Under the pieces are notes generated by a model. The model made no database searches and was not told the origin of the DNA. It saw only the letters and a list, made by a program, of their open reading frames with translations. Below, piece after piece: positions 20,836 to 26,875 of a DNA stretch of 26,875 nt. Both the position numbers and the translations under genes were made by a program. Source of the stretch: a virus. Location: the IMG/VR virus record IMGVR_UViG_3300036980_000506, positions 1 through 26,875 of that record; one strand, 5' to 3'. Every line of letters starts with the position of its first letter. Positions within the stretch are counted from its first letter, which is position 1.

Positions 20836-21711
20836 TCAGCGCCGAGCCCCCTTGGCGACGACGGCGCCCAGGATGTCGAAGTTCTTGTCCTTCAAGTAGC
20901 GAAGGGGAATGCCGTCTTCATCCACATCCTCCTCTTCCCGAGTGGTGGCGCGCGTACCCGAGCCAGTCTTGGCGGCGGCCTTTCGCGCCTGCTGGGTGCG
21001 GTACGCCGTGGCCTTCTCTTCGCGCAGTCGCTTGTTCTCGACACGGAGATACGCGTCTTCCATCGAGAGGTTAGCGTTCTTCTCCATCAGGCCCAGCACT
21101 TCATTGACAACCGTGTCGTCCTGCATCAGTGGATTGGCTTCCACGAACGCTTCAAACTCGGCCGCAACTTCAGCATCTTCCTGAGCCTTCGCCATCGGAG
21201 ACAGCGCGCCACGAATGCCCTCGTTGATGCGGGCTTCGATGTAGGCGCTCATGCTCGCGGGGTCGAGCGCATCGAAGTCAGCGGGAACTGCCTTCGCGGC
21301 GGGCATCGCGAGCTTGGCCCGAGCCTGATTCGCCTGAGTCGCGCTGCGCTGCAAGCCCTTGATGAGCGCCAGTACATCGCCACGCTGGTCCTCCGGAATC
21401 GCGGCCAGTACGTCCTCGACGCTCTTGCCCTTAATGGGCTGCACAGACTCATCAATCTTGATAGAGTCAAGCGGAATGATAGGCTTCTCTTCCTTCGGAG
21501 CCTTGGCCTCAACCTTCGTCTCGGCTGGCTTGTCGAACGAGTGGCCCATCGCGATAAGGATGTCGCGCTCCTCGTCGGTGTAGTCTCCGTCGGGGTCGAA
21601 CTCCCACGCGGCGGTGGAAGCGCCCTCCTCGGAGCCATCTCCAAGGAGGTCACTCGGGTCGCCCTGGTCAACCTCGATTTCGAGGTCAGCGTGCTGGGGT
21701 TTGGCGGACAT
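20836..21711 (-). CDS. Scaffold protein, 291 aa
   Basis: ATG 21711 (GAGGTG 4 nt upstream) is preferred over the in-frame TTG at 21714. The N-terminal half is very acidic (HADLEIEVDQGDPSDLLGDG, WEFDPDGDYTDEERDILIAM), the middle is Ala/Glu/Gln helix (residues ~110-150), and the C-terminal third is helical and basic (VENKRLREEKATAYRTQQAR), ending YLKDKNFDILGAVVAKGARR. An acidic, helical protein with a basic C-terminus just before the major capsid gene is the standard scaffold layout: the basic tail contacts capsid protein during prohead assembly and the scaffold then leaves. Its start is coupled to the stop of the previous gene. Confidence 0.78.
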   Translation of the reverse strand: MSAKPQHADLEIEVDQGDPSDLLGDGSEEGASTAAWEFDPDGDYTDEERDILIAMGHSFDKPAETKVEAKAPKEEKPIIPLDSIKIDESVQPIKGKSVEDVLAAIPEDQRGDVLALIKGLQRSATQANQARAKLAMPAAKAVPADFDALDPASMSAYIEARINEGIRGALSPMAKAQEDAEVAAEFEAFVEANPLMQDDTVVNEVLGLMEKNANLSMEDAYLRVENKRLREEKATAYRTQQARKAAAKTGSGTRATTREEEDVDEDGIPLRYLKDKNFDILGAVVAKGARR

Positions 21712-21714
21712 CAA

Positions 21715-22227
21715 TCACCTCTGGCTGGGACGGTTGAGCATCAACGACTTCAGTCTATCACGCGGCGAAGACTCCGGCGCGTTGGGCATCGGCGCCTCGC
21801 GCTCGGGCATCGGCGCCGGCCCGGTGCCACCATCGGCAGGCGCGGGACTCTTCAGGTGCATGCGCACTTCGGGGTCAGACAGGAACGCCTCGACCATGCC
21901 CGCGAACAGGACGAGGTCCGGGTCCTGGCGCGCGTCGTCCAGCTCGTCGGTGATGGCTTCGCGCCCAAGGTCGGCGGCGACGGCGTCAAGCATGAGCAGG
22001 AACTTCATGGCTTCGACAGGGATAGTGCCAGGTTTGGTCGCGAGCGGAATGGCCCGAGCCTTGGCGCCGAACAGCGCGGTGCCCGAGTTGAGCGAATCGA
22101 GCAGCGCGTTCAGCGCGTCGGCGCCGAACTTGGTGGGCGGCACCGTCTTCATAGCGGCCTCGTCGGCGGCAACCTGCGCGCCACCAATGGCACGCCGCAT
22201 GTCGGGAGAGAGAGGAGAAGGCATCAT
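21715..22227 (-). CDS. Unknown late protein, 170 aa
   Basis: The start is the first ATG of an ATG-ATG pair at 22227 (GAGGTTG upstream), which overlaps the zinc-ribbon stop as ATGA. Residues 1-130 are mostly helical (MRRAIGGAQVAADEAAMKTV, VEAMKFLLMLDAVAADLGRE, PDLVLFAGMVEAFLSDPEVR). The C-terminal 40 residues are Pro-rich and disordered (SPAPADGGTGPAPMPEREAP). The family is not recognised. Lying between portal and scaffold in a tightly coupled chain, it may act in head assembly, but there is no motif to support a function. Confidence 0.65.
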   Translation of the reverse strand: MMPSPLSPDMRRAIGGAQVAADEAAMKTVPPTKFGADALNALLDSLNSGTALFGAKARAIPLATKPGTIPVEAMKFLLMLDAVAADLGREAITDELDDARQDPDLVLFAGMVEAFLSDPEVRMHLKSPAPADGGTGPAPMPEREAPMPNAPESSPRDRLKSLMLNRPSQR

Positions 22228-22619
22228 GGTACAACCTCGTCAAGCGCACTGTGGGTGTTAACATCAAGGATGTCAGTCGTCTGCATCGCCTCGACACAGC
22301 GGTCACTGAACTTGTCGCGCTCAAGCTGCGCGTGCCGCGTCGTGTCCATGTGGTCGCGCGGCAGGTCGGCGAGGGGCACGAGGCCACGCTCGTTGCAGAT
22401 ACGGTCGATGTCCTTCGCGCCGTTGACCATACAGCCAAGGCCCTCATTCCAGACCGCGGCCGAGTCGCCCCAGCGCCCGGGAGTGCGCGCGATTCGGGGC
22501 AACTGACGCTTGGCCTCCCCACCGCAGGCGCACACGACGGTATCCGCAACCACGTCTTTGCCGCGGAACAGCTCCTCGGTTACGTGGCCTTGGGAACAAG
22601 CGAACTCGATAAGGGGCAT
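22224..22619 (-). CDS. Zinc-ribbon protein (FmdB-like N-terminus), 131 aa
   Basis: The start is ATG 22619 with AGGTGA 5 nt upstream; the longer frame starts at GTG 22628. The N-terminus MPLIEFACSQGHVTEELFRG and later VVCACGGEAKRQLPR resemble FmdB-type zinc ribbons. The candidate ligands are Cys8, His12, Cys30 and Cys32, so the usual second cysteine of the first knuckle is replaced by histidine. The remainder is helical and charged (KDIDRICNERGLVPLADLPR, HAQLERDKFSDRCVEAMQ). Small zinc ribbons of this type are common next to terminase and portal genes in phages, where their role is not established. The end overlaps the next start by ATGA. Confidence 0.7.
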   Translation of the reverse strand: MPLIEFACSQGHVTEELFRGKDVVADTVVCACGGEAKRQLPRIARTPGRWGDSAAVWNEGLGCMVNGAKDIDRICNERGLVPLADLPRDHMDTTRHAQLERDKFSDRCVEAMQTTDILDVNTHSALDEVVP

Positions 22620-22641
22620 GAGAGTCACCTACGCTGGGGTT

Positions 22642-22677
22642 ATGGGAGTGACCAAGTTGGAACCTAGTCACTCCCAT
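22642..22677 (-). promoter_or_regulatory. 11-bp perfect inverted repeat after the portal gene
   Basis: ATGGGAGTGAC (22642-22652) and GTCACTCCCAT (22667-22677) are exact complements around a 14-nt loop, in the 74-bp gap between portal stop and zinc-ribbon start. There is no U-tract on either strand. An operator or an RNA processing hairpin are both possible. Confidence 0.55.
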
Positions 22678-22693
22678 TCGACCTATCATATTA

Positions 22694-24412
22694 TCAGACT
22701 TGAGGCAACACCGCCTGAATCTTCTCCGGGCTCGGAAGCGCGCCGGGCGACAGGCCAAGGTTGCCTTCGTCGGGCACAGTAGGCTCGGCGACAGGTGGCC
22801 CGGCGACGGCAGCAGCCGCATCAACCGCGCTCGGCGCCGCAGCCTCAGCTTCCTTCGGCATCAGTTCAGGCATACCCATCAGATGAAGCCGCTTCTCAAG
22901 CAGCGCACGCTTGTCCACGCCCATGTCGAGCAGTGACTGCGTGTCGTTACGCAGGTCATTGAGCTTCTGAATAGACGACTGCGGAGTGCCGCCGCCGTCG
23001 AGCGCGAAGAAGCGGAAGTCGCCCGCCAAGTCTTCGTCGCGAATCACCTTTGTCTCGCCGTCAAGCAGCACAACCTCCGGCTCGCCGCCCTCCAGCATGA
23101 CGCGCATCATGGACAGGCAGATGGTACACACAGTCGTGACCATCTCGTCCCGTTCACGCGCCATCTCACCAACGAGCGAGTTGGAGTACGCCGCCTGCGC
23201 CGTAACCTCAGTCGCCGTGCCGCCGTTCGACTGGCCGAACACCATGCCGTTCAGCATCGAGGCGCGCTGAATGTCGGACTCGACGTGCGCCACGTACTCT
23301 TCGACTTCGGGCGGCGCGGGCTGCATCGGAATCGGCGCGATCAAAGTGCGCACGTCCTGGTCAGCGTACGTCTCGGCCACTTCAATGAGCGCGCCGTCGA
23401 TGCCCGACGCGAACTTGGCCGCCTCACCTTCGAGGAACACACCCTTCTGCGCGATGAGCTGGCGCCCGCACTTGCGCACCGCCTGGGCCTGGAAGTTGCG
23501 CGCCTCGATAAGCTCCACGAGCTGCGCGTACACACGCTCCAAGGCCGAGTACCCCATGAGCGGGTCATCAGGCATGCGCCCGAAGAACAGCGGCGCGATG
23601 GGACAGACCGGCTTGTCGCGCGCCGTGCGGAACGGAATGGCGGTGTACTTCGTGACGACATCGCCGTCTTCGAACTCGGCGCCGTCATAGAGCCAAGCCT
23701 CGCCGTTCATGTGCTCTGCACACCAGACGAACAGGCGGTCAGCCTTCATGTCGTAGAACTCGTAGACCAGGACATGCAAGTCGTGGGCGTCCGGGTTCAG
23801 CTCCTCGTCTGGGTCAACACTGGAGTCGTCGCCCGCGTTCTGGTCGAGGAACGGCTTGACGACTTGGCCCTGAAGCACGACGCCCCACTTCTCGTTAGCG
23901 TCTTCGACCGGCATCCAGTAGCGGTGCCCGACGTAGCGCTGCTTCGCCCATGCCATCGACTGCCGGTCAACCAGCAGGTCCCAGGGCATGACGACAGCCG
24001 CCTCAATCCCAGTGAACGCGTCTTCGTAGTCCGCGCAGATGGCGAACTTAATAGCGCAGTTGGGGTAGATGAGCGCGTTGCGCGCCGCGTCCTCAGCGAC
24101 CGAGCGGAACTGCGCGATGAAGTTGTTGGCCACGCTCTGCGCAACGTCCTTGTTGCCCTTGCCGTCGATGGCCGCAGTAGCGACGACCGCCGGATTGCGC
24201 GAGAACAGTGACGCCATGTAGCCCTGCACGAACTCATAGCCACGGCTCAGCTCGATGCCCGACGTGAACAGCGGCGCATTGTCAGCGCGCACTTTCGCGG
24301 GGTAATACTGAGTGCGGTACACCGCGCGCAGCTCTCGCATTCGGGGGCGCCGCGCGCTCCAGTAGTTGTCATGGTTCTTGACGATGTGCCGCACTTTGGA
24401 GGGCGTGAGCAT
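22694..24412 (-). CDS. Portal protein, 572 aa
   Basis: The start is ATG 24412, 8 bp after the terminase stop, with GAGGT overlapping that stop. The sequence shows the usual portal order: an N-terminal helix-rich region (RMRELRAVYRTQYYPAKVRA), a stretch on membrane-type geometry (SRGYEFVQGYMASLFSRNPA), a wing domain rich in Trp and Tyr (HRYWMPVEDANEKWGVVLQG), the stem and crown helices (YSALERVYAQLVELIEARNF, ASMLNGMVFGQSNGGTATEV, EMARERDEMVTTVCTICLSM), and an Ala/Pro-rich C-terminal tail that is probably disordered. Twelve copies normally form the ring through which DNA enters and leaves. Length and position next to the terminase match portals of podoviruses (T7, 536 aa). Confidence 0.85.
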   Translation of the reverse strand: MLTPSKVRHIVKNHDNYWSARRPRMRELRAVYRTQYYPAKVRADNAPLFTSGIELSRGYEFVQGYMASLFSRNPAVVATAAIDGKGNKDVAQSVANNFIAQFRSVAEDAARNALIYPNCAIKFAICADYEDAFTGIEAAVVMPWDLLVDRQSMAWAKQRYVGHRYWMPVEDANEKWGVVLQGQVVKPFLDQNAGDDSSVDPDEELNPDAHDLHVLVYEFYDMKADRLFVWCAEHMNGEAWLYDGAEFEDGDVVTKYTAIPFRTARDKPVCPIAPLFFGRMPDDPLMGYSALERVYAQLVELIEARNFQAQAVRKCGRQLIAQKGVFLEGEAAKFASGIDGALIEVAETYADQDVRTLIAPIPMQPAPPEVEEYVAHVESDIQRASMLNGMVFGQSNGGTATEVTAQAAYSNSLVGEMARERDEMVTTVCTICLSMMRVMLEGGEPEVVLLDGETKVIRDEDLAGDFRFFALDGGGTPQSSIQKLNDLRNDTQSLLDMGVDKRALLEKRLHLMGMPELMPKEAEAAAPSAVDAAAAVAGPPVAEPTVPDEGNLGLSPGALPSPEKIQAVLPQV

Positions 24413-24420
24413 GATGACCT

Positions 24421-25983
24421 CTACTGGTTACGCGAAGGAAGTGACTGAACCGAAGTGCCGCCCAGCATCTTCCGCATCATAGCAGCCTGCCTATCCGCCG
24501 GGGTCCAGGCACGCGAGGGAGTTTTGCGGATGGCGTCGAGCGCCATGTTGGAGAGGGCCAGGGCATCGGCGTGGTCGTCGTGCCCGCCGTCAGGGTGCGA
24601 CGGCGCGAGCTTGCCCGGCGGCACCGTCATCTGGCCCAACTCGTTCTTGAAGACATGCGGCAGGCTTTCATAGGTGTCCGCTTCAACCCGATCGCGCAGC
24701 AGGTTGTACATGTCGAGCTTGGACTGCAACGACGTAGTCCAGTCCTTGCCAGTCGGCGACTGCCACAGTCGATGTGCCAAGCTCGGGTTCTGGCGGAACT
24801 CATTGAGCACAACATGCCCGTGGTTGTTGGACTCGACCAGAATCTTGTCGCACTTATAGGTATCAATCAGCGGGATGCAACGCTGCGCGAACAGCTTCGG
24901 CGCCAAGCTATTCGTAGCGAAGAAGTACACGAGCTGCTTCGTTGCCTTGCTTGTGATGGCGAGCACGGACCAGTCCGCGTTGGCGCCCCCGCCTCCGCCG
25001 ATGTCGAGCCCGGCGGCGTAGCAATCGGAGGGCATGTACCCTTCGGCCTTCCAAGTTACGCTAATAGTTTCGATGGAGTTCTGGCTGAACCACTGGCCGC
25101 TCAGGTGCTCGAAGGCTTCCTCGAATGTACCAGGATTCTCCTTCTTGAACAGCGCCTCGCCGTACTCGTTGATCTGATAGCGGCGCCACTGAAGCTGCTC
25201 ATCCGTGAGCTTCAGGTTCGGGTTACCCTCGCTCACACTGTACTTCAGCTCAAGCGCCTTCTCATCCGGCGTGCGAACGAAGGTATCATTGACCTCACGA
25301 CGGTTCAGGTCGTGCTTATACCAGGGCCAGAAGAAGAGAGTGTACTCTGAATCGACTCCATCCTTTGCGCGTTGCGCCATCTGATGATAGCGGTCGCCGG
25401 GTCGGTTAGGGGTCGTCTCAATAACAAGCTGACCAGTAACGCTAAGAGCATTCGACACCTCCCGTAGCTTCTTCTCTTGGTCGGGGTAGAACGCGAACTC
25501 AGTAAGGTGCGCGAAGTTAATCGACTTGCCGCGCACTGTGTTGTCCGCCTTAGCGGAAAGATAGTGGCTAATCGCGGACGGCTTGGAGAACCTTAATAAC
25601 TCTACGTTCGACTGCGCGATGGGCCGGATGTCGCGCATGAAACCTGGCAGCGACTCGTACATCTCCTGGTCCATACGCGACAGGACTTTCGTGGTCCCGT
25701 CCGTAAGCGCCATCGCAATCGACTCGAAGCTCTGGCCGCTGTCGAGGAAGTACATACAATACAGCGAGTACGCCCGCAACAACGTAGTGATGCCGAGCTG
25801 CCGGCTCTTGACTACGATGACTTTCTTTTGGGTTAAGAGTACATTCAATAGGGCGAACTGCGCCGGCTTCAGCAGCAGGCAGATGACCGCGAACGTCTCC
25901 TTGTCCGTGATGGACAACAGCGCGAAGAAGACCGCCGGGTCCTCAATCATCACGGCGAGGTCATCGACCATGTCTTCAATCAT
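24421..25983 (-). CDS. Terminase large subunit, 520 aa
   Basis: The start ATG 25983 overlaps the previous stop as ATGA. The ATPase half has a Walker A of the terminase type, KSRQLGITT (residues 59-67), Walker B INFAHLTE with catalytic Glu162, and the ETTPN coupling motif (189-193). The nuclease half has the RNase-H-like acidic triad: Asp327 in GLDIGGGG, Glu384 in ILVESNNHGH and Asp470/Asp473 in HDDHADAL. It pumps DNA into the prohead and cuts the concatemer. The length is typical. The portal gene follows directly, and the small terminase candidate precedes it. Confidence 0.94.
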   Translation of the reverse strand: MIEDMVDDLAVMIEDPAVFFALLSITDKETFAVICLLLKPAQFALLNVLLTQKKVIVVKSRQLGITTLLRAYSLYCMYFLDSGQSFESIAMALTDGTTKVLSRMDQEMYESLPGFMRDIRPIAQSNVELLRFSKPSAISHYLSAKADNTVRGKSINFAHLTEFAFYPDQEKKLREVSNALSVTGQLVIETTPNRPGDRYHQMAQRAKDGVDSEYTLFFWPWYKHDLNRREVNDTFVRTPDEKALELKYSVSEGNPNLKLTDEQLQWRRYQINEYGEALFKKENPGTFEEAFEHLSGQWFSQNSIETISVTWKAEGYMPSDCYAAGLDIGGGGGANADWSVLAITSKATKQLVYFFATNSLAPKLFAQRCIPLIDTYKCDKILVESNNHGHVVLNEFRQNPSLAHRLWQSPTGKDWTTSLQSKLDMYNLLRDRVEADTYESLPHVFKNELGQMTVPPGKLAPSHPDGGHDDHADALALSNMALDAIRKTPSRAWTPADRQAAMMRKMLGGTSVQSLPSRNQ

Positions 25984-26579
25984 GGTGTGTCCATCGCTTT
26001 GCGCCGAGCTTCAACCGCAGCACGAGCGGCCTGGATGGGGCTCGTATCGGCCGACGACTGAGCGACCGGCATCCGGGGCGCCGTGCCCTCACCATTCGCG
26101 AAAAGTGTCCGGTCAAGCATAGCAAGCACGGATTTCGGGTCGGCGTTCAAGGTCAGCGTGGCCACGGCGAGGCCCTGGTAGCGGCGGGCCCACTCCTCCA
26201 TAGTCAGCCGGCCGGCGGCAACGTCCATCGCCAGCGCCTCCCGGTGGGCCTGGAGGTAGGCGCCTGGGTCCGTTGTTGCTCCGGGCTGCCCCGTGGTCGA
26301 GAGGCGCGCTTCGACCTCCGCCGGAGCCCAGCCCTCTTCGAGCAGCATCATCGCATCGGATAACCGAGCTTTAACGTCAGGTTTTGCCAGGTCCCTGTAG
26401 CGGCGCACCGCCTCGGCGCTCCGGATGGCGAACGCCCCGATGGCCCATACTCGGAAGTGCGACTCAAGGTTGCGGGCAACGTCGGCTTCGCCGGTATCGT
26501 CGGCCTCATAGATGGCGCGCTGGGCCACCGCTTCCGCAGACCAGCTCGTCAACCGCAGCGGTGTCCACCACGTAGCCAT
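25980..26579 (-). CDS. Terminase small subunit candidate, 199 aa
   Basis: The start is ATG 26579 (GAGGT 10 nt upstream). The same frame stays open for a further 96 codons to a TTG at 26867, but that stretch translates low-complexity repeats and has no ribosome site. The protein is nearly all helix (WSAEAVAQRAIYEADDTGEA, IRSAEAVRRYRDLAKPDVKA, LSDAMMLLEEGWAPAEVEAR), with a disordered C-terminus. Small terminases are helical, recognise the packaging start and lie just before the large subunit. Function is assigned from position and composition, since no helix-turn-helix is plain. It overlaps the large subunit by ATGA, so the two are coupled. Confidence 0.6.
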   Translation of the reverse strand: MATWWTPLRLTSWSAEAVAQRAIYEADDTGEADVARNLESHFRVWAIGAFAIRSAEAVRRYRDLAKPDVKARLSDAMMLLEEGWAPAEVEARLSTTGQPGATTDPGAYLQAHREALAMDVAAGRLTMEEWARRYQGLAVATLTLNADPKSVLAMLDRTLFANGEGTAPRMPVAQSSADTSPIQAARAAVEARRKAMDTP

Positions 26580-26663
26580 ACTACAGCATACCTCAAACGG
26601 AAGCTGGGGGCAAGGCAAGGTCCCATGGTCCGGTGGTATGACCAGTTGACCACCGAGGCAGCC

Positions 26664-26690
26664 TGGGTGGCCGGGGTGGCAGGGGTGGCA
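26664..26690. repeat. Three 9-bp tandem repeats (GGGGTGGCA)
   Basis: Copies begin at 26664 (TGGGTGGCC), 26673 and 26682 (both GGGGTGGCA). The array lies about 85 bp upstream of the small terminase start on the minus strand. Together with the CGGAGG repeats further right it makes up most of the recognisable structure in the 26580-26875 stretch, in which I see no gene. Confidence 0.65.
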
Positions 26691-26747
26691 TGGTTCTTGC
26701 AGGCCGCCCAACTTCGGCCCAACTTTCGAGCAGACCCCCTTGGACCT

Positions 26748-26858
26748 CGGAGGGTACGGAGGGTTACCCTCCGTACCGGAGGATGGCAAGTTGTCACACT
26801 CCGGCCAAAAGCCCAGCTTCTTCCTTATCTCTTTCAAAGTACGGAGGGTACGGAGGAT
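26748..26858. repeat. CGGAGG repeat cluster with an 11-bp hairpin upstream of the terminase genes
   Basis: CGGAGGG or CGGAGGA occurs in direct orientation at 26748, 26757, 26777, 26842 and 26851, and inverted (CCCTCCG) at 26767. The paired copies at 26748/26757 and 26842/26851 are both 9 bp apart. GGTACGGAGGG (26753-26763) and its exact complement (26767-26777) are separated by only TTA. Repeats next to the small terminase gene are what a packaging (pac/cos) recognition site often looks like; a transcription control site is the other option. Confidence 0.6.
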
Positions 26859-26875
26859 AGAATCCAAAAATAGTT

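Noticed and set aside
26580-26867. N-terminal extension of the small terminase to a TTG at 26867
   Set aside because: The stretch encodes repeat-derived low-complexity sequence (for example HPCHPGHP), starts with TTG and has no ribosome site; ATG 26579 has GAGGT upstream and a normal helical N-terminus.
1-26875. tRNA genes, CRISPR arrays, integrase, single-subunit RNA polymerase and holin
   Set aside because: None was seen. The repeats found have 9- or 11-bp units with no spacers, and no frame carries integrase or polymerase motifs.

Overview
The window is about 27 kb of a GC-rich tailed-phage genome (or prophage), most likely a short-tailed podovirus-like member of the Caudoviricetes. The evidence is a complete head and tail gene set: small and large terminase, portal, scaffold, major capsid protein, capsid cement protein, an adaptor and nozzle pair like T7 gp11/gp12, and three proteins whose order and sizes recall the T7 gp14/gp15/gp16 ejection proteins. 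There is no tape-measure, sheath or tail-tube gene set. The host cannot be named. A possible i-spanin/o-spanin pair would suit a Gram-negative host.

Layout. Positions 1-3.2 kb are on the plus strand and hold early or replication-type genes: the C-terminal part of a D5/P4-type primase-helicase (SF3 helicase, cut by the window start), a 52-aa ribbon-helix-helix protein, a free-standing GIY-YIG homing endonuclease flanked by a 12-bp direct repeat, a small Cys4 protein, a second ribbon-helix-helix protein, a structured 2468-2545 element, and a coiled-coil plus winged-helix-like protein. A strong hairpin terminator at 3204-3238 closes this block. Everything from 26.6 kb down to 3.3 kb is on the minus strand and forms the late block, converging on the same terminator.

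The late block, in transcription order (right to left): small terminase candidate, large terminase, portal, zinc ribbon, unknown 170-aa protein, scaffold, [terminator-like hairpin and sigma70-like promoter], major capsid protein, [13-bp hairpin], capsid cement protein, [GNRA-capped terminator], adaptor, nozzle, three unknown beta-rich virion proteins, gp14-like, gp15-like, small beta-rich protein, glycine-rich fibre/adhesin candidate, Zn amidase, a 1468-aa gp16-like protein with a TTG start, a small structural protein, and a coupled spanin-like pair.

How it would work. The terminases fill a prohead built on scaffold and capsid protein, and the cement protein stabilises it. Adaptor and nozzle close the portal. 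The three large internal proteins and the neighbouring amidase would open the cell wall and pass DNA into the cell. Capsid and cement genes sit in their own promoter/terminator-bounded unit, which would give extra copies of the most abundant proteins. No phage RNA polymerase, integrase, tRNA, CRISPR array or obvious holin is visible in this window.
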